64,000 bases of DNA, from positions 199,001 to 263,000 of the forward strand of contig JAUIRK010000511.1 of NCBI GenBank assembly GCA_030549495.1, written 5' to 3'. Position 1 is the stretch's first letter, and each line of letters begins with the position of its first letter. The notes below the pieces were generated by a model. That model saw only the letters and a list, made by a program, of their open reading frames with translations, searched no databases and had not been told where the DNA came from. The DNA is from Nectonema munidae. Its lineage: Eukaryota > Nematomorpha > Nectonematoida > Nectonematidae. Both the position numbers and the translations under genes were made by a program. Shown piece by piece: positions 12,801 through 24,800 of the stretch.

Positions 12801-15800
12801 TATAATATTATTAAAAAGCTAAAAGAGTTTTATTCGCAGTGGCAAAATCATCGAAAAAGCGTGAATAGAAAATCTGAAACTCAAAAAAAGAAAGAAGAAA
12901 AATTTTTGAACATTCTTGATGATTTATTTGATGTTGCACATCAAGATGCTTTGAAATTAATACTTTGTAAAGAAGACAAAGAGTTTTTGCTTGCTCAAAG
13001 GGAAAAAGGTAGGAGAGGATCGATGGATAAAGTTGATAGAAAGCTTGCGGGTTTAGAAAAAAGAAGAAAAAAAAGAGTAGAAGATGAAGAAAAAAGGAAA
13101 GAAAAAGAAGTGAAAAGAAGAAAAGAAACAGAACGTGTTTTGCAAAATGAAACTAATTCGGATTTCACTGTTGAGGAAAATGAAAATGATGATACTACTA
13201 CAGTAAAACTATCCAAAAGTCAAAACAGAGTAGTAAAAACCAGGAACATAATGACATCGGAACTATCATCGGCTTTGGATCGAACAGGTGTTAGTGACAG
13301 AAATGCTATGCACATACTTTTCGCTACTCTAAAGGCTTTTAATCATGAACCCAACCAATACACTCTCAATAGAGAGTCTTTGAGGCAAGCTAGAAGATCA
13401 AATCGAGAAAGTTCAAGTAAGACAATCATGGAAATTTTCAATCCGAGACCTCTTACAGTTCATTGGGATGGTAAATTGTTACCATCTTTGACCTTGAAGG
13501 AAAAAGTGGACCGCATTGCTGTTATCGTTTCTGGCATAAGCATTACAAAGCTTCTTGCTGCTCCTTTAATTGAAAACAGTAGTGGTTTTTCTCAAGCTAA
13601 AGCTGTTTTAGAAACTTTAATGAAATGGAATTTGCTTGATAAAGTTACAAGCATGTCATTCGACACTACAAGCAGCAACACGGGTAAAAACCTGAGAGCT
13701 TGTATGATTTTGCAGAGAAAAATCGGCAAGAAATTGTTACCTCTAGCTTGCAGACATCATGTACATGAACTGATTGTTAAACATGTTTTTGACGCTTTAC
13801 TAGAAGAAAAATCATCTAGTCCAAACATCAAGCTCTTCGAAGAGTTTCGTGAGTCTTGGAAAAAGATTGATAAGTCATCCTTAGAGTGCTTACCAACTGA
13901 AGAAAAGTGGGAAGTTTTTGATTCTGATGAATATGAAAATCTGATCTACTTCATCAAAGAACAGTTGTCCAAATTTCAACCAAGAGATGACTATAAAGAA
14001 CTTCTCAATCTTAGTTTAATATTTCTTGGAGAACAAAGAACAGATGTTAAAATCTATGCCCCTGGTGCTCATCACAGGGCAAGATGGATGTCAAAGTTAA
14101 TATATTGCTTTAAGATATATTTGTTTAAATCACAACTAAACATAAACTTAAATCATAGTGAGGCCTTAAAGAAATTCAATATATTCATAGTCAAAATATA
14201 TTTAAAAAAATGGTTCATGAGCTCTTGTTCTAGCTTTGCACCATTAAATGATCTTCAACTACTTCAAAGTTTCATAAAATATAAAAAAGTAAGTAACAAA
14301 GTAGCAACAATAGCTTTAAAGGTTTTTGGTAGGCATCTTTGGTATTTAAACGAAGTTCTTGTTCCCTTGGCTGTATTCGATTCAAGAATAAACAAACAAG
14401 AAAAACTTAACATAGTCCAATCAATCCAAAAACCACGAAATCTTTATCATCCTTTAAACCATTTCGGTAATCCAATTTTGAAAGAAAAAGATATTGAAAA
14501 AAGTACACTGTCAAGCTTTATCACAGAAAACACAATGCAATTTTTTGATATTTTAAAATTATCATCAAATTTTTTGAAAAAAGACATGGGAAAGCGACAA
14601 GAATTTTAATATTGCAAAACAAGTTGTGTGCAATCTTAAAGATGTTAATGATGCTGCAGAACGTGGAATAGCTCTTATTAAGAATTTTAACAGCATTTTG
14701 ACTGATCAAGAAGATCAAAAACAGTATTTAATTCAAGTTGTAGAAAATCATAGGAAGAACTTTCCTTGTGTTAACAAAGAATCTTACTTTACTAATGATA
14801 TTTAACAAATATTTTGTGTTTTAATTAATATTTTCAAGTTCAACTTATTTCTTATAAAATAAAATTGTGTTATAGAGAACTAAACTTGGTTTTATTGAAT
14901 ATACATAATTTTTTGTTTATTTTTACATGTTAAATATTCTGAAGCTATGCGCAACCTCTCAACATTAATTTTCCAGGCCAATTTTTTTTAATTCTATTTA
15001 TTATACTAAATGAAAAAAAATTGAGGGGTAAGAATTGATAATTTACAAAAATTAAAAAAAATTGGCACCCTAATACACACTCATACACACACACAGACAC
15101 ATTCACACCCACATACGCAGACACACATAGACACCCACATACACAGACACACTTACACACACACATAGACACACATACACAGGCACACTCATACACAGAC
15201 ACACTCATACACAGACACACATAGACACACTGATCCACACATAGACACATTCACACCCACATACAGAGACACACATAGATACCCACATACACAGACACAC
15301 TCATATACATACACACATAGACACAGACACACTCATGCACACATACACAGACACACTTAGACACACACATACACAGACACACATTCACACCCATAACACA
15401 GACACACATAGACACCCAAATATACAGACACACTCACACACACATAGACACACAGTCACACTCATACACAGACACACTCATACACAGACACACATAGACA
15501 CACACATACACACATACACAGACACACTCATACACACATACACAGACACATTCATACTTACATATACAGACACACATAGACACACTCATACACACATGCA
15601 CAGACACAGATACATATAGACACACTCATACACACATAGACACACTCATACACACAGACACACTCATACACAAACACATTCATACCCACATACACAGACA
15701 CACATAGCCACACTCATACACACATAGACACACTCATACACAGATACACATAGATACACTCATACACACATAGACACATTCACACCCACATACACACACA

Positions 15801-18800
15801 CACACATAGACACCCACATACACAGACACACTCATACACATACACACATAGACACAGACACACATAGACACACTCATACACACATACACACACTCATACA
15901 CAGACACACATAAACACCCACATACACAGACACACTCATACACAGACACACATATACACACTCATACACACATAGACACACTCATACACACATAGACACA
16001 CTCATACACACATAGACATATTCACACCCACATACACAGACACACATAGACACCCACATACACAGACACACTCATACACACAGACACATATAGACACACT
16101 CATACACACATACACCGACAGACACTCATACACACAGACACATTCATACCCACATACACAGACACACATAGACACCCACATACACATACACACTCATACA
16201 CATACACACATAGACACAGACACACATAGACACACTCATACACACATACACACACATAGACACCCACATATACAGACACACTCACACACACAAACATAGA
16301 CACACTCATACACACATACACAGACACACTCATACACAGACACACATAGACACACTCATACACACATACACAGACACACTCATACACACATACACAGACA
16401 CATTTACAGCCACATAAACAGGCACACATAGAGACCCACATACACAGACACACTCATACACACACACACATAGACACACTCATACACACATACACAGACA
16501 CACATAGACACATTCATACCCATATACACTGATACACATAGACACACTCATACACACATAGACACACTCATACACACATACACAGACACACATAGACACA
16601 TTCATACTTAAATGCACAGACACACATAGACACATACAGAGGCACACACACATATAGACACACTCATACACACATAGACACACTCATACACACATACACA
16701 GACACACACTCATACACAGACACATTCATACCTACACACATAGATACATTCACACCCACATACAGATACACACATAGACACCCACATACAAAGACACACT
16801 CACACACACACATAGACACACTACACATACACATACACACATAGACACCCACATACACAGACACACTCACACCCACACACATAGACACACAGACGCAGGC
16901 ACACTCATACACACATACAAAGACACACTCATACACAGACACACATAGACACACTAATACACAGACACACATAGACACACTCATACACACATACACAAAG
17001 ACAGATTCACACCCACATACATAGGCAACACCCACATACACAGGCACACTCATACACACATACACCGACACCCTCATACACACGTAGATAAGCCTCGTAC
17101 ACACATACACAGACACACATAGACACACTCATACACACATACACAGACACACATAGACAAACTTATACACACATAAAGACACTCATACACACATAGACAC
17201 ACTCATACACACACACACACATAGACATACTCATACACACATGCACAGGCATATATATACACATTCATACCCACATATACAAACAAACACACCCTCGGAT
17301 AATTTTTTCTATTGCCTAAAAACATGGGATACAAAGACATGCTTGCTTATTACGGTTAGAGTTATAATGCTTCCTAACTAAATATAAATAATATGCGCAA
17401 CATTTTGAATTCGACAGCTTGAAATGGCCCAAATACTTGCAAGTGATTTCAAAAGTAAGGGATTGAATGATTAAAAAATGAAGAAAGTTGATTGATTTAA
17501 TGCAACTTAAATTTAAAATTACGAGATCAAAAACGCTAAAAATAATCCAAAATATTTTTGCCATGATCACGATATGAAGACGAATTCGAAGTGAGAAAGA
17601 CAAATTTCAATTGGATAAGAATGAATTTAAACTGGAAAAAACCAATTTAAAGTGGTAAAAAGCATGTTATTTATAATTTATTATTATTTTTTTTATTTAT
17701 TTTTTTATAATATTTTTTTTATTTGTAATTATTTATAAAGCCATATTAATCATGATTTTATAGTCAATATTTCAAAAAAATTAAAACCACACACACACCC
17801 ATCTATATAGCGATTCATGCGAGGTAAGACAAACTAAGGAAATCATAACTCGCGACTTTTCATAAAAAAAAATCAAAACATTTTAAATTAAAGTAAAAAA
17901 GTATACACAAAAGCAATTTGCTTACTTGTTGAATATTGACTTTCATTTAAGCATACTCCATAAACTTTTTATCTGAAGGATTGAGACTTTGTTTTGCTTC
18001 ATGTTTCTTCCCGATTTGTTTAGTCAAGCAGATTCGCTCTCAAAGGCGCTTTCTTCTAAATTCACACTACATCCTCCGAAAATGGTTATCGAGAATTCCG
18101 TTAGCAAAAAGATTTCAAAAGCTTACATAGGAGAACGCATAACTCTTTCAATATATTACTTGGGTAAGATTTACTTGATCTTGTGATAAATGTGTGGATG
18201 TAAATAAGCGTACTTAAAAAGATGAGTATATTAAATATATCTACAATACATATATAAGAAAAGCTAAACTGAACTCTAAAATAGGTAAGTTATCAATCAC
18301 ATATGGTTAGGGCATTGGGGTTCTTTCATCAACAAGGAACAATTGCAAGGCTTGTGCCTAAAGATGAGCAAAGGAGGCTTGCGTGTGGTGGATCCAACCC
18401 GAGACCTTGTAGTATCCACTAACAAGCCTTTTATGCACACCTACAAATTTATGCATAACTAACAAACAGATTAATTAACCCATTTACGGCCAATGTTCCT
18501 ATTTTGGAACATAAGTAATTTCATCTTCGTCTGCCTTTTTCAATGACTTTGAATATAAATCGTCTGCGTTTTTTTAAGATATCGTCTCCGTTTTTTTAGA
18601 TATCGTCTGCTTTGCTTGGCCTTAAATGGGTTAATTAACCAACAAGTGGCTAACAAAAATATCCACTGAATGGTAGATGACTTTTCTTTAATTTTTTTGA
18701 ATTTGTATGTTATGTGAAATTTTTTTTTAAATGACATTTGTAATAAAATGTTTCCTCGATATCTTTGCAGAATCTAACGAGACTTTTGGCTTGCGTATAA

Positions 18801-21800
18801 AACCTTTGAAATGCATCGCGAGTTCTGGGAAAGATCAAAAAATTGAACTGACCAATGAAGAAGGGTAAGCACATATGTTTATTTATGTTTAAGCTCTGTT
18901 CAAGATGCTCTCACTCTTTCAATGTATATACTTATACTTACACCAAAAATTTTACTGATTCTAGTAATTTGAGATGTCGCTCAAAACCGACGTATTCACC
19001 AAATGGTAGATTGTGGTGATGAATTAAGCCGTGTCACCTTCTTTCCAAATAAGTTTGGCTTAAGCAATTTGAAGAATTTTGTTTACAAGATCAGAAAGTA
19101 ATGTTAAATTAAAAAATTGAAGAGTGTACTAATAAAGGATAGTATAAAAACATTCTGATTTTAAAACATGCGTTATTTTAAGGCCCAAACTCGATGATAA
19201 CATATGGAACAGGAAAATAAATAAAATGAGATACAGCGAAAATTGGTAAAGAAAATTGCTTTAAATAATCCCTTTTATCAAACAACATATAACAATCACA
19301 TTTTGAACATTGTCCCTCCAAATTACTTTGATATGGAAAGCGATATATCATTTAGTAATTTTGAAATGTACATATGTGTACTGTAATTGAAAAAAATACC
19401 GGATCATCGCAGTATACTGATATACAGAGCCGTGCTTTTTGACACCACTAAACTCCCTTGTTAGGACAAAATGTACACACAATTTTGTATACACCCAAAT
19501 CTTTATTATTTTTAAATAAATTTTTTCCTTATAAAATACATATTCACAGAATACATGTCTTTCAAAATTTTCATTTTTACATATTATCTCTATGTTTACT
19601 TGGATGCAAAAATTTAACTATAGGAAGGGTATGGTCAATTTTTCCAATATTAATACTTTTTTTTTACAATTTTTATACGTCAATCAAATCAATTTATTTT
19701 TTGGGAAAAGAGAATATTTTGGTATTACATCAATATTTTGTAAAAAATATTTTCTGAAATTTTTTCATTCTAAATTTCCTAATTTTTGATATTCCTTTTA
19801 CCCAATTCAAGCTCAATGGTTGGTTCCCTGGTTTCTACTAGAGTGTCTCTAATATTAAATATTCCGCTTTAACTTCTAAAAAAAATCAATAAAAAAATAA
19901 GCAGAGGTTTGAATTTCAAAACATATGGTCTAAAATATTAAATTAAAAAAAAAAATTTTTTTCCATAAATTTTTTAACTATATTTAGTTTTATATGTAAA
20001 ATTTTAATTTTAATTTTTTTTTTGAAGGTCAATTTTTTACAAAGTCAATACTTTCACAACGTTGGGGCCAATTTTTAACGGCCTTACTATTAACCAAACT
20101 AACTTATAATTTCAGTTAGACAAGTTCTAAATCGTCAAAGTAATTATATATCATCAATCTCTTTTATCTTTTATTTTATTGAAAAAAGAAAACATATGGA
20201 GTAAAACTTCCCCTGCGGACACACCTCTCTAATGCGTACACTTGTGAATTGTGGACAATTTATTGAAAGCATAATGAAAACCTATTCATTTTAATATGTA
20301 AAGGACAGAATCTTCAGCTTTTCTCATACTTTTTATTTAATAAGAACAATTGAAATGTGAAAAAGAATATGCGATCATTTATTTATGTGAAACAAATGAC
20401 GAAAAGTGACGATCTTTAAATAAGTGTATACATTCTTTCTATCGGAGAAGGCGATGATGAAGTTTTTTATTGCAGTATTTGCAAATAAACAAATACAATA
20501 CTTTATAGTATTTGTGACAATTGTGTTTTAGTTTCACTACCTGAAACACAAAGGCGGAAATAACTTCATCATTAATTACTTAGATGCACCTGATTTGCTG
20601 TATATAATCAGATGTAATCAGTATGTCAGGAAAAGCATTTGAAACAGATAAAGTATATCCTTTTAATAATAAACACATGAAGTACAAGTTGTGCTTGAAG
20701 GGATTAAAAAATAATCTTTTTAGTGACTGATCTGAATAAACTGTTTTTTGCACATAACTAAAATTTTTTATATTTTGTATTTTTATTCATTTTAGATTAT
20801 TATTAACTAAGTTTCTAGTATAATGTCTAGAACGAATGGAAAAGACTTAAGTCTTGCTGAAAAAATCAAAATTATTTCTGCATATGAAAAGACGAATACT
20901 AGCAATAGAGAGCTAGCGAAAAATTTCAAAGTTGGAAAAACACAAATTCAACAAACTATAAAAAGAAAAGATGAATATAAGACCGCATATGAAGCTAACA
21001 CTCACTCTAGCAGAAGACGAGTTTGCACAAATTTAAAAGACGAGGACTTGGAAAAATCTGTCTGGGCTTGGTTTCAAAAATGCAGATCTTTAAACATACC
21101 TACCTCAAGTCCCATGTTACAAGAAAGAGCTAAAACTACAGCAGAGAAGTTTAATTTATTTGATTTCAAAGCATACACAGGATGGTTAGATAAATTCAGA
21201 AAAAGGAACAAATATTAGTTTTAATGAAATTAGTGGAGAGAAAAATGAAGTTAATATCAAAGATATAACAGATAGGAAAGCGAAACTGCCTTATTTATTG
21301 AAAGACTTTGCTCCAAGTGACATCTCCAATTTTGACGAAACTGGTCTTAATTATAGGGTTTTATCTTTAAAAACTTTGAGTGTTAAAGGTCAAAAGTGTA
21401 GTGGGAATAAAGTGCTCAAAGACAGACTAACAGTTGGTTTATGTGTTAACCCATTTACGACCAATGTTCCTATTTTGGAACATAAGTAATTTCATCTTCG
21501 TCTGCTTTTTTCAATGACTTTGAATATAAATCGTCTGCGTTTTTTAGATATCGTCTGCTTTGCTTGGTCTTAAATGGGTTAATATGATTGGTGAGTTTGA
21601 AACTCGTTTGGTGATTGGCAAAGCTTGGAAACCACGTTGTTTTAAAGTTTAAACAAATGAAAACGACAACACTTCCAGTGAAATGGTTTGCAAATAAAAA
21701 AGCCTGGATGACGTTTTCAATTTTTAGTGAGTGGATGAAAGATCTCAATAAAAAAATGCAGACGCAAAAAAGAAATGCCATTCTTTGGTTGGACAATGCT

Positions 21801-24800
21801 CCTTCTCATCTTTATGAAAGTTATAGCAATGTTAGATTATTGTTTTTACCATCAAACTCTACTCCTGTTTTGCAGCCCTTAGATGGGGGCATTATTAAAA
21901 GTTTTAAAACATTTTGTCGAACAAGACTTTTTAGAAATATTCTTTTGAGTTTTGAAAAGAAGGAAGTTGATATCAAACATCGTATGAAGTCTATAAATGT
22001 TTTGGAGGACTGCAAGTGGATACCTGCATCTTTGAAAGATATTGGATCTACATGCGTTTTAGAGCTTGTGGAATTAAAGGCGATATAGGCAATGTTGATG
22101 AAGAAAACGAATTTGAAAGTAATAATGACCTTGATCAACTAATTGTTTTAACAAGGGACCAAACAAAAGAGTTATCTGTAATGGCTAGAGAAGAATACCT
22201 TCGTTTTAACGAACAAGATGATCATGAACAAAAAAAGGAAAAAAAATCTAGACGAACTTGAAAATAACTGTCTTAAAGATTCAAATAAAGAAGAGCTAGA
22301 ACAAGATGAGGAAGATGATCCTGAAGATAATGAGACTGAGGAATTGATTGACATGGCAAAAGCTCTTCATTACGCCAAACAACTTGCAATCTTTTGCGCA
22401 AAAAACGATTATATAAAATAGTTTGAACAAAACAGCTGTGTTAAAGGTAGTGTAAGCACAAAAGCCTTTCAAGCAAATTTGAAAAAACTTAAACAAACTT
22501 CAATTACCTCATATTTTGAAAAAAGTTAGTATTTAAAATTTTAATGATATACTTTTTGGAATAAATTTTTTCATAATTTTTCATTAAAACTTTCTTTGTA
22601 TTTCAACATTCTATAATAAGAACACTCCCCAAATACGGACACTTTTTAAAATCCCATTGATGTCCGTTTTTTGAAAGTTTTACCGTATTTTAAATATTTG
22701 AGAACATTTCTCAATCCAAAATTTTTCTTTGATATACTTAAAACTATTTCAAAAATTTTATTACACATATGGCGTGTTAACCTTGAATATACATTTTTCA
22801 TAAAGTGGCAAAAATTTATAAAACTAAAGTTTGCCATAATTAACGATAATTTATAGCGATATTTTTGCCTGTATACAAACATTTTTTCATAATTTTGTCT
22901 TTGACAAATACGATGAAGTAAAAATGCACATATCTTTAAAACGTTGTATTTTAGGAGAAGTATAGATGACAAAATTTTTCCGAATTTTTCCCAAATTCCG
23001 ATAAAAAACGAAGTTTTACGAAAAGCAACGAATGAAAGCAGGATGGGTGTCTTTGTAGGATTTGAAGCTTTTCAATTCACTTCACACTCTTCCCTTCTCC
23101 TCACGTGTGAAGTTTTGGTTTGCACTATAAATTGTACTGACGTAAGTAACCGTTTACTTTTAATGAACAATTTATCTTAATTAATTAGTTAGGTTAGTAA
23201 AAAGGCAAACATGATGCTGTGGATTCAGACTGTATACTATTATGATAAATGCTGGAGATAAGTTGCATTTTTTAGATTGCAGATTTCAGGAATTCAAGTT
23301 TCCAGTTTCAAGTATAAATCAGTGAAAAAACAACTATTATTAATATTACTTGAATAGTAAAAGGGGTTAGAGTCTGAAATGAAAATGACGAGAATGATGT
23401 TAAATGTAACAAGAAGAGATAGAATCAGGAATAAATAAATACGACGAAGAACAAAAGTAATGACGAGTGTGATAGATGTGATCGAAAAGAACAAAATGAG
23501 ATGGAATGGACGAGACGTGCTGAGAAGGGAAAAAGATGAGAAAATAAGGAAAGCATACGATGAGCAGGTAAAAGGAAAAAGAGGAAGGCAAAAAATGAGA
23601 TGGGGAGATGATTTGAAAGAATTTGGTTTAAAAGAAAGCGATGCTACAGACAGAAAGCTTTGGAGAGAACGGATCAAAGCCATCGACCCCCAATAAGGAG
23701 ATAAGATGAAGAAGAAAAATAGTAAAAAGGTAGTCAAATTTATTTTTACTGGATGTAAATTTGCCATTACTATCTAAAGAGGGTGTAAGAAGTAAGCACA
23801 CTATTTGATAAGTAAATTACATATTTTTATCTTTATATAATTATTGTATTTAGATGGCGTTAATGTGAAAACATTTTTTCCCATATTTTGATAAATTCAC
23901 AAGGACTTGGAGATAAATAAAATCAGAGAAAAATTGTCCCAATTTTTTAAATGATAAATAAAAAGCAGTTTTTTTTTAATTTTGTACGTCATTTATTCAA
24001 AAATATATGTGAAAGTTTTCACCATAATCAAAATTTAATTTTTTCTAAATTTTCGCTGCTTATATTTTATTTTTGATCTTATTTACTGATCTAAAAATTT
24101 TTAGAATGTCACTTTTCTATAATTATTATTATTAAACCTATTGAAATTAATATCTATTAGAGATCTCAATCAATAGTATATATAAATTACAATTGGTCTA
24201 GTATGTTTGCTTTTATCATAGTAAAAATTGACTATAACATCAATATAAGTGTTCATTGTTGAGGGTTACAGGTATTTAAATAATTGAGATTCCCAGTTTG
24301 AGTTTTCAGAGATCCGCGTGTGTGCCAAATACATTCTATCAATAATGATTTAGATGAAGTTAAATGAAGTGAGTAGAAGGCGAAGGCAGAAAAGAAGCAC
24401 GGAAGAAGACGAATTCCACGATGAAGACACATTTTTAAAAACTCTCAACTCTCAACTCTTGACGATCGTTAAAAAAAGTGATAGACTCAGAGAAAGAGAA
24501 AAAGGTATTCTTTCATCCTCAATATTAAGAAAATATGAAGCATTGAGACGGTTTAATTTTTTTAATTTTCTATAAATCAGTAGAGGCTTCCTAAAGACCT
24601 GTTCAAATATTTTTTTGGATATCATCTCAAAGTGTTAGTGCCATATCAACTATTTTAGTTAAACTTAAATTTTATTATATACTTGATGTGCCTTTCCTTT
24701 AATATTGTGTATAAGCATTTTAAACTAAAATCAAAGTTTGAAAACATTTTTTGCATTAGATTCAGTTTTTAGTATAAACTAATCTTTTTCGTTCAATGAT

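Larger units (their letters stand above)
12348..15080 (+). mobile_element. hAT-type DNA transposon with 8-bp target duplication
   Basis: The element occupies 12356-15072 (2717 bp). It starts TAGGGTGAC and ends with the inverted GGCACCCTA. It is flanked on both sides by ATACACAC (12348-12355 and 15073-15080), the 8-bp duplication expected of hAT elements. The flank is a CA repeat in which this octamer is common, so the duplication alone is not decisive. Together with the terminal repeats and one long internal ORF it is convincing. The element splits a once continuous satellite and appears young. Confidence 0.8.
20196..22685 (+). mobile_element. pogo/Tigger-type (Tc1/mariner superfamily) DNA transposon
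   Basis: The left end near 20200 reads GTAAAACTTCCCCTGCGGACA. The right end, reverse-complemented, reads GTAAAACTTTCAAAAAACGG followed by ACAT. These are imperfect terminal inverted repeats, with TA close to each outer edge as expected for a TA-targeting pogo element. Between them lies a Tigger-type transposase. The element is interrupted by a 129-bp MITE at 21450-21578 and by at least two frameshifts, so this copy is dead. Confidence 0.75.

Noticed and set aside
14945-17128. Similar Cys/Val- or His/Thr-rich ORFs in the right satellite
   Set aside because: Same artefact of the CA repeat on both strands.
18300-18450. Functional tRNA gene
   Set aside because: A and B boxes are present but the sequence cannot fold as a cloverleaf by eye, and a related copy exists, so a SINE is more likely.
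18540-18737. 65-codon minus-strand ORF
   Set aside because: It overlaps MITE copy 1 and its AT-rich flank, with no motif.
19440-20075. Possible second pogo/Tigger copy
   Set aside because: Only short end-like fragments and no transposase remnants.
21470-22138. Minus-strand ORFs over the Tigger element
   Set aside because: Antisense shadows of the transposase on the + strand.
23294-23767. 157-codon minus-strand ORF rich in Ser/Phe/Leu
   Set aside because: Antisense of the RTE fragment. Hydrophobic composition comes from the A-rich coding strand.
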